In this document: positions 1-10,159 of the stretch, piece after piece | Position numbering within the stretch: the stretch's first letter is position 1 | Layout: each line of letters begins with the position of its first letter | DNA from: Gnetum montanum | Taxonomy: Eukaryota > Streptophyta > Gnetopsida > Gnetales > Gnetaceae | DNA: 64,000 nt | Direction: 5' to 3' | Assembly: GCA_015680685.1 (NCBI GenBank) | Contig: MNCI01020127.1 | Coordinates: 642,511-706,510, forward strand | Position numbers and translations under genes: made by a program | Notes under the pieces: model-generated | Told to the model about the DNA's origin: nothing | Databases searched by the model: none | Seen by the model: the letters and a program-made list of their open reading frames with translations, nothing else

Positions 1-24
1 AGTTTTCATTTAGTCATGGGGGTA
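1..24 (+). other. Polypurine tract of element A
   Basis: The stretch ends in TCATGGGGGTA directly before an LTR start (TGATGGG). The same arrangement precedes the 3' LTRs at 30306 and 54832 on the plus strand and follows the minus-strand 3' LTRs at 26686, 43870 and 61341. It is the plus-strand primer site for reverse transcription, so the rest of element A lies to the left of the window. Confidence 0.85.
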
Positions 25-858
25 TGATGGGACATGATATCGCATGGGCCGTAATATTGCGGCCATCGCGATATCGCATACGTGATATCGCATCTTCCCC
101 CGCGATATCGCGTACACGATATCGTAGTGCGCCGTCATATCTATAAATAAGAGGCGGCTCTCCCTTGTTTTCTCATCCTAGGCTAGACAGTAGGGAAACT
201 CTGGCAGATTGATCACTCCAGAGATAGAATATTTTCCATTTGCCCGCAGTAGGATTCCTAAAGTGAACAGATCTTTATTCGAGCAAACATTGTACCTAAA
301 TACAAGTTTGTGTACGGCAATAAAGACGAGCTTCTTGGATAAACCTTGCAGTGCATGGAATAGGCTAATTAGGATTTTATTTACTATTATTTATTATCTA
401 TTATCTATTATTTATTGCTTTCTCTCTCAACCCTTCTCTCCTAGTTAAGTGCCTCAGTACGACCGCTTTGAGCACGTGCATTACACGTGGTGATCCTAGC
501 AACGATTAGTGTTTGGTAGCCACAATTGCATCGATTCAGGGTGTGTACGGTAAGTGGGAATGGATGCTGATGCTAGGTAAATTAGACTTAGTTCATTAGT
601 TAGAGATAGTAATTAGTCTTCAACCCTTCACCTCAATAGCATAGGAGATAAAACATAAAAAAAGCATAAAAATCATATACCTCGAGCTTACTTAACCATA
701 CACCGTGACAACTACAAGTAAGTCTAGGAAGATACCGAATGATTAACCCTAAGTGTTCCAAGAGGCATGTAGGCACTTAGTCTGCGGAGTTCGACCGGAT
801 CGTGTGTGCTACGCTCGTATTCGTATGGTTGAGTGTAGGGGTATCTCGCCACTCATCA
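25..858 (+). mobile_element. 3' LTR of Athila-like element A
   Basis: The LTR runs from TGATGGG to CTCATCA, 834 bp, with imperfect terminal inverted repeats. A TATA box (ctataaataag) lies at 141-151. A block with a short AT-rich repeat (ttattatctattatc) follows near 390-420. A polypurine tract precedes it and no primer-binding site follows it, so it is a 3' LTR. The sequence to its right belongs to a different, older element (A'), so A probably inserted there. Confidence 0.85.
35..151 (+). promoter_or_regulatory. U3 promoter with GATATC palindrome array
   Basis: Five GATATCG words lie within about 100 bp upstream of the TATA box at 141-151, two of them inside the near-palindrome at about 109-131 that reads CGATATCG, a short spacer, then CGATATCG. 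The same arrangement occurs in the other LTRs of the group (see the 26.6, 43.8 and 54.9 kb LTRs). This looks like a proximal promoter element for a host factor. The factor is unknown. Confidence 0.6.
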
Positions 859-2114
859 ATCATCATGAAGGGGCAACTTGGAATAGCCTAAGCAAAAAAC
901 CAATGCTTGGCTGTGGAAGTTCCTGAATTGAGAGCCTGCATTATTGATCCTATGTTGCTCAACCAAGTAATCACGTGAGCTGAAGCTTTTCAACAACTTT
1001 AGGCAAGACTCAAAGAGATTGAGAATGCCAAGGAGTTGGTAGTGTTTGACTAGTCCTTAGCCAATGCCACAACATAAAACATCTAGAAGGACTTGGCCTA
1101 GACTTGCTGGGAGAATGAAGCCCTGACTATAGAAAACCATTGCTTGCAAAATGTTGATACAAAGAAGAAACAAATGTCTAAATTCATTCATCCATAGTAG
1201 GAGCAACTTGCCAAAGTAAATGTTGAATTGAGGAGGTTGGTAGCGAAAAATAGAAACCTCTCAATGGAGGAAGTCCATGCCTTGCACTAGAAATCTATAA
1301 TCGAGATTCCCTCTTGGAAAAATGAGGCCCTTAAGTTCAAAAGGGTTAAAAATCATTACAGGGACTAGGTGGGATTATAGAAAGAAATCAAAGAGAAGCA
1401 CATCCAATTGGCAAAGGAAAAAGTAAATGAGGCCCTCCAGTAGCTATAACAAGGAGGCAATGTCTAGTTGGCTATTTTTGATGGGCTAAATGCATACAAT
1501 AAGGCTAAAATCGACATGAAGGAGCTATAGATCGAGGAAATGACTAAGTATATGGAGCTTTCCAAACTTTGATATGCAAACCTAGCGATGTTGATTGCTA
1601 GAAGGCTACAGTTAGAATTGGAGAAGTAGGTGGCCAACTCATACTTATTGTATGAGGCAGAGTTCAAGTACCATAAAGAGACCAAGCAAAAGCTTGAGGT
1701 TGCAAATGCGAGACTTGAGGTTCTTAAGGTAAAGTTCACTGATCAGAGATCAACTACTAAGAATTTAGCCTAGAGGATGATTGACTACCAAGAGCTACAA
1801 AATGCACTCAAGGTAATCAACATCAAACGCAAACAATTCATTGCCTGGTTTGTCAATGTTAAGGAGTTATTCCTAACAATGCCTTGTTTGTGGGATGTTC
1901 CTATCCTAGTCCACATCGGTGAAACAGTGTGAACGGTGAATGATCGCCAAAGTAAGGAGGAGAAGATGAAGGAATTGTTGGATGCCTTCTATTTTCTGCT
2001 ATAGGTTGCAATTGCGGCAAGACAACCACAACAATTACCTCAATAATTGTGTGCACCTAAAGTAGCAAAAGATCCCTTGAAACCTCAAGAGCCTCCACCA
2101 CCTGGGACCATCTA
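859..2114 (+). pseudogene. 3' accessory ORF relic of element A' (coiled-coil part)
   Basis: One forward frame can be followed with many in-frame TAG/TAA codons. It encodes a Lys/Glu/Leu-rich coiled-coil region, then a segment equivalent to FVAWY...LPxLWDVP, then a proline-rich end before a stop at 2112-2114. The same order is found in element B (25.2-25.9 kb plus 29.8-30.1 kb) and element F (59.9-60.4 kb). It sits between pol and the 3' LTR, the env position, but I see no membrane segment. Its function is unknown. The left end is cut by LTR A. Confidence 0.6.
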
Positions 2115-2348
2115 AACTTCTTCATCGTCTTTAAGCCATTAGAGGAATTATGTTGTCAATTTTTTTCCTAGTGTTCAATTTTGTTGTCTTGAACACCAAA
2201 TTTTTGTAATGATTGTAAATCTGTACACTTGGGCACTAAATTTTTTTTTTTTTGTTTATTTTATGCTTCTATACTTAGTCAATAATCTCATAGCTTCCCA
2301 AATTTTGTAAAGAACTTAAGGATGAGTTTTCATTCAATCATTGGGATA
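2115..2348 (+). other. 3' untranslated segment and polypurine tract of A'
   Basis: Non-coding and T-rich, with a run of 12 or more T near 2240. It contains the sequence aaggatgagttttcattcaa (2320-2339), the counterpart of the gaggatgagttttca block that precedes other LTRs of this group, followed by a degraded polypurine tract. Confidence 0.6.
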
Positions 2349-2818
2349 TGATGAGTTAGTTGTTGGGCCATCTTAATGGGATGCCATTGAAGCAACCCCA
2401 TTGATGCCATTCTGTTGACATAGGGTTTGACCCCTTGATGTGTACCCATCAACAGAGCACCATGTTGCTACATATACCGTGTTCAAGATGTGTACAGAAA
2501 GTGGGAATGGATGCTTATGTTAGGATTAGTTAAGTATTAGCTAGTTATTAGATTAATTAAGCAATTGAATACTTTATTCTTGTTCTTAGATGACTTAAAC
2601 CCATAAAAGATAAAATGATAAAAATCATATGCCTCAAATACACTTAACCATACACTTGCACTTCATAAGTGGAACTGGAAAGACAACGATTGCACAGTTA
2701 GATTCACCTCCTAAAACCAGTGTATTTAGAAACCTAAAGTCTTTAAAATTTGACTAGATTGCTTAGTGGACACTAATGATTCGTATGGTTGGGCATAGGG
2801 TATACTTGTTGCTCATTA
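2349..2818 (+). mobile_element. Short, degraded 3' LTR of element A'
   Basis: Begins TGATGAG and ends in a degraded GCTCATTA. Its 3' half contains the gtgtacagaaagtgggaatgg block shared with LTR A (542-565). At about 470 bp it is roughly half the length of its relatives, and it lacks the GATATC array and the TATA block, so it has probably lost most of U3 and R. Confidence 0.6.
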
Positions 2819-2819
2819 G

Positions 2820-3290
2820 TTGGGTAGCAATACAATGAACATTTTTTTCAACAATAATTTTTTCACTATAATTAGAAAGCCAAGGAACTCTTTCACATCA
2901 TGTAGCTACCATAACTTTGCCCACCTCTTCATGTCAAACATTATAGTCATCGGGATATCAAATGGAACACTTTCATTATTATTCAATGCCCACATGAGTA
3001 AAATTGCATTATTAAAAATCTTCGCTTTCATTGTTATCACTACAAATAAAGACCACTGCATAAATTTGGAAAGTAACAATAGCTTTGGAAAATCAATAGG
3101 ATTATCATCTTTCATATCAAGTTTTTGAGCATATTGGGTTAGATGATTCTCACTTTTCTTTTACCTTTGATCCTTGATAGCTGCCTCTTTACCTCATGGA
3201 ACTTGTATAACATCTGCAATGTCATGAACATCGAAGGTGAAATTTTATCCATGAACGGTAGCCTTTGCAGTACTTCCCACAACGACTACA
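2820..3290 (-). pseudogene. Relic of the accessory-ORF N-terminal domain
   Basis: On the minus strand a frame with two stops reads FTFDVHDIADVIQVP near 3240, then a 69-codon open stretch (2906-3115) with the pattern of a helix-rich region (...NNAILLMWALNNNES...). The first motif parallels VDFSVQAISEVLNLP of the accessory ORF in element H. The segment resembles the plant-mobile-domain type of protein often carried by plant gypsy elements. The resemblance is by eye only. The source element is otherwise unrecognisable here. Confidence 0.35.
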
Positions 3291-4716
3291 CTATCAGTTA
3301 ATCATTCATAAAATTTATAAACAACATTCTTATTATAACTTCCATCCATTGTCATCTAGTGATAAATTTCAAATTTATTTTTAGTTTTTGAGAAAGGATA
3401 GACATTTTTGACAAGTCTAAAGTTGTTTGCAGATTATGTTCATAGACAATGCCAATAGATACAGTTCATGCAAATAAATAAAAATGTTATCGTAAAATAA
3501 AGCAAAATACTTGAATTAAGATATTTATAATATCAATTATGAGATCATTTCATATAAAGAACAACAAGTACTCATGCTAAAGATCCCTTTTGGTAATCCC
3601 CATCATTTTTACAAGCTCCATGTTTATCTAAAACTTCAACAATATACCCCAATGACAAAGAAAATGTAAACAAAATAATAGCCTTCTCTAATAATTCTGC
3701 AATGAAATTAATATAAATGGAGAATGATCTTAGCATTGATAATATTTACAAATGCATCATAATCAATTAAACATTAAGCAATGATACCATAAATAATATT
3801 AATGGGGAATTATCTTAACATTGGTAATATTCACTAATGTATCGTAGTATATTATAAATGATGTACTACCACAATAACGAAATGAACCTTCTCTAATAAA
3901 TCATAAAAAATAAAAACTTTCACAAAACAATAACTAAATCAAGGAGTAAGTGAGATAAGGACTATTCATGTTCCTGGTTGGTAAAGTTGGAAGCATAATT
4001 TACAATCCAATTTTATTCGTTAACAACTCACTTTTTGCCAACTATGAGAACCTGTGACTTGCATGTCCTCGCAGAATACTTTTCAAAACATCTATGAGAA
4101 GCAATGTTTTGTAACCTGTACTACACACAAACTTTGCTGTTAGGCATCGCACAACCCATTGCACTATCTAACTATAGTTTAAGGTGTTATGTACAGATAA
4201 TGCTACTCACAACCCATTGCATTGTCTAAATTTAGTTCAAGGTGATAACTGTGATGTACTGTGTGCTACGTAGGACTTTGCACTATTTCATACATCTCTC
4301 TTCCTAAATTGTGATAAATCCACGACTCACATGTTCTCACATAAAAATTTTTGTCCTCATGCAAGTTGTAGTGAATCACAACCTATAAAGAAGCCTTAAT
4401 TGCACTAGAATGCAAGACACATACAAGTTGTACTGATCCTCCTCGATACGAAAAGAAAGAAGATATTGTGATAAAAACTCAAAGGCTTGAGAGTGCAAAC
4501 TTAAACCATGTCTATCAAAAGTAAAATATGAATGGAAATGGATACAATAGCAATTATGAAATGTTGAAATATGAATGGAATGCTGAAATGTGCCACAAAA
4601 TAGCAATGAAAGATACGAAAATAAAAAATTAATGAAAACACTTATAGTAACAACTATGAAATGGAGCCAATGTGAGGAGGATTTGGGCCTTAGGCCTACA
4701 TGCAGTGGGAACATAA
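3291..4716. other. AT-rich intergenic stretch, nothing recognised
   Basis: AT-rich with frequent stops in all frames. The longest open stretch (112 codons, minus, 4376-4714) shows no motif and no relation to neighbouring repeats, so I treat it as chance. Confidence 0.5.
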
Positions 4717-4895
4717 CTTAGGAACTCTTTCGGAAGTTGGTTTATCACCATAGATAATATGCTCATTTTGGCGTCGTGAGATCCAATTCTTTCAAGGATA
4801 GCTAGCTTAGGAACTCTCTCGGAAGTTGGTTTATCACCATAGATAATATGCTCATTTTGGCATCGTGAGATCCAATTCTATCGAGGATGGCTAGC
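4717..4895. repeat. Tandem duplication, two 89-bp units
   Basis: Units 4717-4805 and 4806-4894 both begin CTTAGGAACTC and run through an identical stretch about ATAATATGCTC to GCTAGC. Only a few substitutions separate them, so the duplication is recent compared with the surrounding decay. Confidence 0.9.
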
Positions 4896-5646
4896 GTCCC
4901 ACCTAACTGTCTTGACTGGTAGGCACAATCGCTTGAGTCTAGTTCTTGAGCGAGGGGTTTGTATTGTTGTCACTACGGGATGCGCACTTGTTGTCGGCCC
5001 CCCGTTAGCGGGACCCTATGTCTATGACATTATGCGTGTGAATAAATCGTTTGTTTCCTAGAAACCGCGTTGAAGGGACACGATACCTTCTCCTAGGCGT
5101 TGAAACGCTACATGTAAAATAGCTATCAAAGTCTCAACCAAGCTTGACGTTGAGTCCTTAATAGGTAGGAGAGTTTGCATTGGGTTGGCCACCACTATCA
5201 ACATCACGGAGGAACGAAAACATCACTGCTATCAACATTGCTGACGAAAGAAATGGGGCCTAAATTTTGTTTGCGACGTTGTTGGCATCCCATTTCATTT
5301 TCATCAGCATGGTCATGCAATGCAGGGATGGGTATCCTTTCGCCATGCATAACATCGTATGGTATGGGATGTGGACATAGGTTTTTTACAACTTAATGAG
5401 AACAAACGTAGCTTTTGCTACCAAGAGGATGTCCTATTTTGAATAATCAAAAAAGATCTCAGCAAATAAAATTCTAATCCAACATAGGAAATACAACTAC
5501 AGAAAAGGTAGAATGAAATACAGAATAGGCCTAGGCATTTGGACCCAAAATTAATTTTAAAAATAAGAAAAACATTCAAAGTACATTACAGAGTAGGACT
5601 ACATCTTCCAAACGGGTAGAGAAGAGTTGCGGTAGTAGTGAGTGCT
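4896..5646. other. Less AT-rich stretch, unidentified repeat
   Basis: Positions 4900-5160 have more C and G than their surroundings (for example gtcggccccccgttagcggg near 5006). They could be part of an old LTR of another family, but I see no polypurine tract, primer site or coding sequence to anchor this. The 73-codon open stretch at 5175-5396 has no recognisable motif. Confidence 0.3.
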
Positions 5647-5841
5647 TAATGAGGTGTTGGTCCAATGGTATAGGTTTTGTCTAGGTAATCTAAGGTTATA
5701 GGTCTGATTTTGCTAGGTAGTACCAAGTTATAAACTTTTATAAAATTTTCAAGTTCAATTTTACTAGGTAGCATTAAGTTATAAACTTCTATAAAATCTT
5801 AGGGTGTACCTATGTTTCAATTATTTTAGGTTATCACACCC
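5647..5841 (+). mobile_element. tRNA-derived SINE, copy 1
   Basis: Begins AATGAGGTGTTGGTCCAATG, which matches a tRNA-like A box, with a degraded B box (aggtctgatttt) about 45 bp on. It ends with the shared tail (ttagggtgtacctatgtttca ... ttaggtt...acacc). This copy carries an internal duplication: the segment with ctaggtagYaYYaagttataaac appears twice (5731-5760 and 5767-5800). Confidence 0.65.
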
Positions 5842-6756
5842 AGTGCTAAGAAGTAATTAATGGTAAGAGTTTTAATTTTTAAACTTATTTAATATGTTTG
5901 ATTTCAAATCCCAAAAATATTAAAAATAAGGAAAAAAATCTGAAGTACATCATGGGAGAGTTTTCATTTTAGAAACTTATTTACTATGTTCAATTTTGAA
6001 TTGTAAAAATATTAAAAATAAGGGAAAAATTCTGAAGTACATCACAGACTTTACACCTAGTTGGTAAGCATGTGATAGCTTGATTTTGACTCCATGAATT
6101 GTAAATTATAGATTACATGCTTTAACCAAGTAATGATATTTTAGTGTTTTGTACACTAAAACTATAATTATGATGGTTGTATCATCTATAGCTTGCATAT
6201 TTTTTCTTTACAATATATTTCAAATCATACTAGATTGTACATGAAAACTAAAACTAAAATTACAATGGTTGTATAATCTATAGCTTACATATTTTTAATT
6301 TACAATATATTTCAAATCATACTAGATTCATCATCTGTTGTAATTGATTTTTCAAGGGTTAGATAGAGAGTAAATAGCATTACCGTTAAGGGTTAGTTGA
6401 TATGTATCACTAATGGTTAGTTTCAAACATCTAGTTGTAGAAAAATGAAAAAAAAATAAAGATATAACAACTCCAATAAAAATAATTAATCATTGGAAAA
6501 AAGAAATAAAGAAAAAATGAAATTTTATTTATTTATTTATCAAATATTTTTAAAGAAAAATAAGAGGTAAAATATAAATAATTAGTTGTAGTACAAAAGT
6601 AATGCATATAGAAGGGTATGGAAAGCACAGGATATAAGGAATTATTAGTTTGGTGGGTATAGGAAGATAGTGCTTTTTAGGAAAAGTAAAACTATTACTT
6701 AGAGTAAAATGTTAAATAAGGGGATATTTTTACTTTTCTTTTTCCCTATTATTTAA
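5842..6756. other. AT-rich spacer with local direct repeats
   Basis: Contains two short direct repeats by eye: a block around aaaaatattaaaaataaggaaaaa (near 5913 and 6007) and a block around catatttttttctttacaatatatttcaaatcatactag (near 6200 and 6290). No coding sequence is seen. Confidence 0.5.
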
Positions 6757-6898
6757 CAATGAGGTGTTAGCCTAATGGTACTAGTCTTGGCCTAGTAACC
6801 CTAGGTGACATATTTGATGCTACCAAATAGCACTGAGTTACAGACTTTTATAAATCTTAGAGTATACCTATGTTTCACTTATTTTAGGTTCCAACACC
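6757..6898 (+). mobile_element. tRNA-derived SINE, copy 2
   Basis: Starts AATGAGGTGTTAGCCTAATG (A-box-like) and ends in the shared tail cttagagtatacctatgtt ... ggttccaacacc. The B box is degraded. It aligns over its whole length with copies 1, 3 and 4. Confidence 0.65.
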
Positions 6899-6959
6899 CC
6901 TTTTTTTCCTATTATTTCTTGTAGTTGTTTTTTTAAGTGAAATTTTAATCATTTATATA

Positions 6960-7560
6960 ACTAGAGGATAGGGACCTTTGAGAGGCTAAATGGTGTTGAA
7001 GGAAGGAGGAGTTCTAACGGTAGCTAGAGCTATTGGAGCAATGGTAGGCTGAGGCTACCAAGTAGGAGAAGATTTGCTGGGATTTGGTAGAGGCAACAAT
7101 GCTATAGGAGATGGAGGTAGAGCTCCAATGGCACATCATGGAGGAGCTAGTGGAGGAGGTGAGGCTCCAAGAGGCCCAAGAGCGAGAGGCTAGAGACAAC
7201 CTAGATCCAATAATAGTTAGATCGGACACATGTAGACAACGTGAGGGCTTGGTTGTGGCAGGGGTGATGCCCCTATGTCATCATGGACATCAAGTGCCAA
7301 GCACTGTGGGGAGCATTATTTAGGCATATTTGGTGGTAGGGGAAGGTGCTACACCTAATGGAAAAGGGGATGTAGTAGAATGTGTGAGAAAGGAGGAAGC
7401 CTTTAAGAATTTCCAACATGCGACAAGATTCATGAATATAGAACAACACAGGGTTGTTCTAGTTGCCATCCACAGCGAGGAAAAAAAATATCTATCTATG
7501 TATGTGACTTCTTTATTGACTATAGGTGGGTTGGGATGGTTGGGATCCATGGGTCACTAA
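6960..7560 (+). pseudogene. Unidentified decayed coding-like segment
   Basis: Two adjacent forward open stretches (7111-7323 and 7330-7560) are in the same frame, separated by one TAG. The first is rich in Glu/Gln/Arg and could form a coiled coil. I do not recognise the product. It has higher G content than the flanks and lies between SINE copies. It may be a fragment of a retroelement gag or of a captured host gene. Confidence 0.25.
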
Positions 7561-7978
7561 ATTTAGGATTTGTACTCTTGTCTTTTTATCCAATCCTAAC
7601 TAGGTTGGGAGGGTTTGAGCTGCTCGAGAGGGGGGTGACAAGGTTGGGGGGTGGTGCTGACAGGCCTTTCGATTTTGTATTAGGGGAGGACTGGGGAAAT
7701 GTGGCCCCTTGAATTTTGGCATATTTTGATTACAAAACCAATTTAGCAAGTATACAATCTTACTATTACTATTTTAAAAAATCAAGAGAGGAAAATTAAT
7801 TGTTAAGAGGGAAAATCATCCTAGTTATAACAACATTTACATCACTTTGAAAACATCTATGGTTGAACTTAAAATAGCAAAAGGATGTGAGATAGTAAAA
7901 GCAAACTATGGTGGAACATTAAAATCTATATAAAAGCAAGATACACAAAAAAATGGTACCATAGGATTGGAGAAATGT

Positions 7979-8141
7979 GGTGTTGGAATTCGAAAATAAT
8001 TATAATATATGTACACCCCAAGATATATGGTCCAATTAGAACCTTATAGCTCATTTTATAACTTTGCATTGGCCACCAAAATTGAATCCATGATATGGAG
8101 TTTTCAAATCAAGTCTTAGCACTAGGCTAATACCTCATTGT
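7979..8141 (-). mobile_element. tRNA-derived SINE, copy 3 (inverted)
   Basis: The reverse complement starts AATGAGGTATTAGCCTAG and carries a B-box-like GATTCAATTTTGG, then the shared tail (atatatcttggggtgtac ... attccaacacc). It forms an inverted pair with copy 4, about 270 bp away, and is its closest relative in the window. Confidence 0.75.
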
Positions 8142-8410
8142 TTGGTTCCATGGTTTCATAAATTTTGTATCGCTATAACTTCATCCGCTTAATGTTAATC
8201 AATGTTAATCTTACCAGAAAAATTTTTACCATAAACTATAACCTCCTTGTCAACATTAATTTTTTTCTTTGAGTTAACATTGTTTTGATAAACATTAATT
8301 TTGATTTTGTGTTAACATTACTTTTTGTCTAGCCAGGAAATGTTTGCCTTATAACTATCCAAAATGATTGATACTTTTGTAATAGGGAGTGTCAAACACC
8401 AAAAAACTAA

Positions 8411-8562
8411 CAATGAGGTGTCAGTTTAGTGATAAAATACTTGATTTGGAAGCTCCAAGTCATAGGTTCAATTCTGGTGGCCAATGTTGAGTTATATAAA
8501 GTTCTAATTAGAATATATATCTTGGGGTGTACCTATATTTCACTTATTTGTGTTCCAACACA
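8411..8562 (+). mobile_element. tRNA-derived SINE, copy 4 (best preserved)
   Basis: The 5' part is tRNA-like: an A-box-like cagtttagtgat (8422-8433) and a B box GGTTCAATTC (8465-8474) separated by about 30 bp, as expected for an RNA polymerase III promoter. The tRNA-unrelated part contains tatcttggggtgtacctata and ends tgttccaacac. This copy defines the family. Confidence 0.75.
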
Positions 8563-9338
8563 CACCCCTCCCCAAACATCAAGAAACTGAATAATAAATT
8601 TAAAAAATTTCAGAATACATGAGATCATCAACATAAAAGAAAGTCTAAATAAAAACTCAAGTAGTGTTGGGGATGCTTTTTCAATTTTTCATCCTTCAAC
8701 TTATCTTGAAAGACCTCCTTTTAAGATAAGAAAAAAATATAACCAATGTCCTTGCCCAAATAACCCCCTCAAGAATTTTCACTTATTACTAAAAAATTGT
8801 GTATAAGGTAACTTTCAAATTTAATCCTTGACCCTGACCCGAGTGGTAGATAGATGTGTTGAGAGCCTCTACAAACAACCATACCCATCCAATCTTGTCA
8901 AGGATTGCACATGTACCTTTAAAGCAATTAATTGCAGGCATATTAAATTTAAATTTTACCTATGCAATACCAAAATTTTAAGCCTTTCCTGCAAAATACG
9001 CAGTGGGTGATAGCTTGCAAAATCCACCTTTACTCACTCCAGCAAAGCGAAACAAATACCAACATTACCACGTTTTTAAAACGGAATAATCTCATCCAAC
9101 GGTTTTAATAGGAAAGGGAAGGAGATCTAGCAAGGGTGACAGCATCCTACTCATTCTTGCAGTAGCACTGGCTTCAACTGTGTCTTCGTTTGTTCATCGT
9201 ATAGAAAGTATACCACCTCATGCATGCATGCTTGGCCTCTTGGCGCTGTGCAAAAATGCACACACACATCATACCAACATCAAACAAATGCATGACCTCT
9301 TCCTCACTTGAATCGGAATTGGACTGTTTACCTGGTTA
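8563..9338. other. Spacer, no gene recognised
   Basis: AT-rich to about 8800, then closer to balanced composition toward the LRR fragment. The 60-codon open stretch at 8828-9010 shows no motif. Confidence 0.4.
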
Positions 9339-9784
9339 TTAGCCAGATGGATTATCTCCGTTCTCCACCAATGGTAGATTGAAGAGGCCCTTAGCAATGG
9401 TTCCGCTGAAAGAGTTACTGCTGCTCATGCTCAGAGTCTCTGGCATGGGACCCTGCAACTTGTTGTGCTCAATCTCAAGTATCAGCATACTGAGTCGTGT
9501 GCTGTCACAGAGATTAGTGGGGATACTACCAGTGAGGGAGTTCAAGGATAGATCCAGTTGCAGAAGCCGGCGGTGTCGTTGAGTTGCGAACCCAGGAATC
9601 CAGAAAAGAGCGAGGTTCCAGCAGCTTGGATTTCAGCCTCAGCGGAATGCTCGCCTCCGACGAGATAGATGCCTGCGCAGACGCATAAGGTTGCAATGCC
9701 CACCAGCAAAGTCAGAGTAACATCTTCAGGAGCCGAGCTCCTGCTGCTGCTGCTGTATTCCATTTTGGCTGTCATTCTACACAA
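9339..9784 (-). pseudogene. Fragment of a leucine-rich-repeat (receptor-like) gene
   Basis: The minus strand holds two overlapping open stretches in different frames. The upstream one (9542-9784) has a Ser-rich start, a hydrophobic segment of about 20 residues (TLTLLVGIATLCVCAGIYLV) and a stretch reading QLNDTAGFCNW, which resembles the cap before plant LRRs. The downstream one (9339-9545) carries plant LRR signatures (SLNSLTGSIPTNL, EHNKLQGPMPETL, NSFSGTIAKGL). The frame change near 9545 and the absence of further repeats or a kinase domain indicate a truncated, frameshifted remnant. A small spliced gene is possible but less likely. Base composition here is higher in G+C than the flanks, as expected for captured host coding DNA. 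Confidence 0.5.
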
Positions 9785-9882
9785 TGCAATGCAGCCGTCA
9801 AACCCTTGTTGACATGAAAGAAACCTAGCTTAATTACAAATGCAATTCCAGTGTACTCGCACTATGATTATATACTATCCGG

Positions 9883-10135
9883 CGAAAAGAATTCAGGATA
9901 TCCTTAACACTCGGAGACCAGAGCGGAGTTGATCGACATTGACGAGTGAGCTCAAAGTTTTTGGCCGGGTCAAAAGATTCGAGAAAATGAGAGAACAAAG
10001 AGATTAGATATATTGTATCAAGTGAACAGAATTTAGGATATCTTCACGGTCGCAGTGGGTAGATTGCAGGGGAGGAAAGGAGTGGGCTCAAAGTGCTTGG
10101 CCGGATCAAAATATACGAGAAAATAAGAGAATAAG
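9883..10135. repeat. Imperfect direct repeat upstream of the LRR fragment
   Basis: Two units of about 115-120 bp (9883-10000 and 10022-10135) share gaattYaggatatcYt, ggccggRtcaaaa and cgagaaaatRagagaa in the same order. They lie just upstream of the minus-strand LRR fragment, where its promoter would have been. Confidence 0.6.
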
Positions 10136-10159
10136 GCAATGATTCAAAGTCTTGGCTGG

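Noticed and set aside
4376-4714. 112-codon minus-strand gene
   Set aside because: Low-complexity composition, no motif, no start context and no relation to neighbours.
8411-8480. Functional tRNA gene
   Set aside because: It has A- and B-box-like blocks but no cloverleaf pairing in the acceptor stem that I can build, and it is repeated with a common unrelated tail, so it is a SINE.
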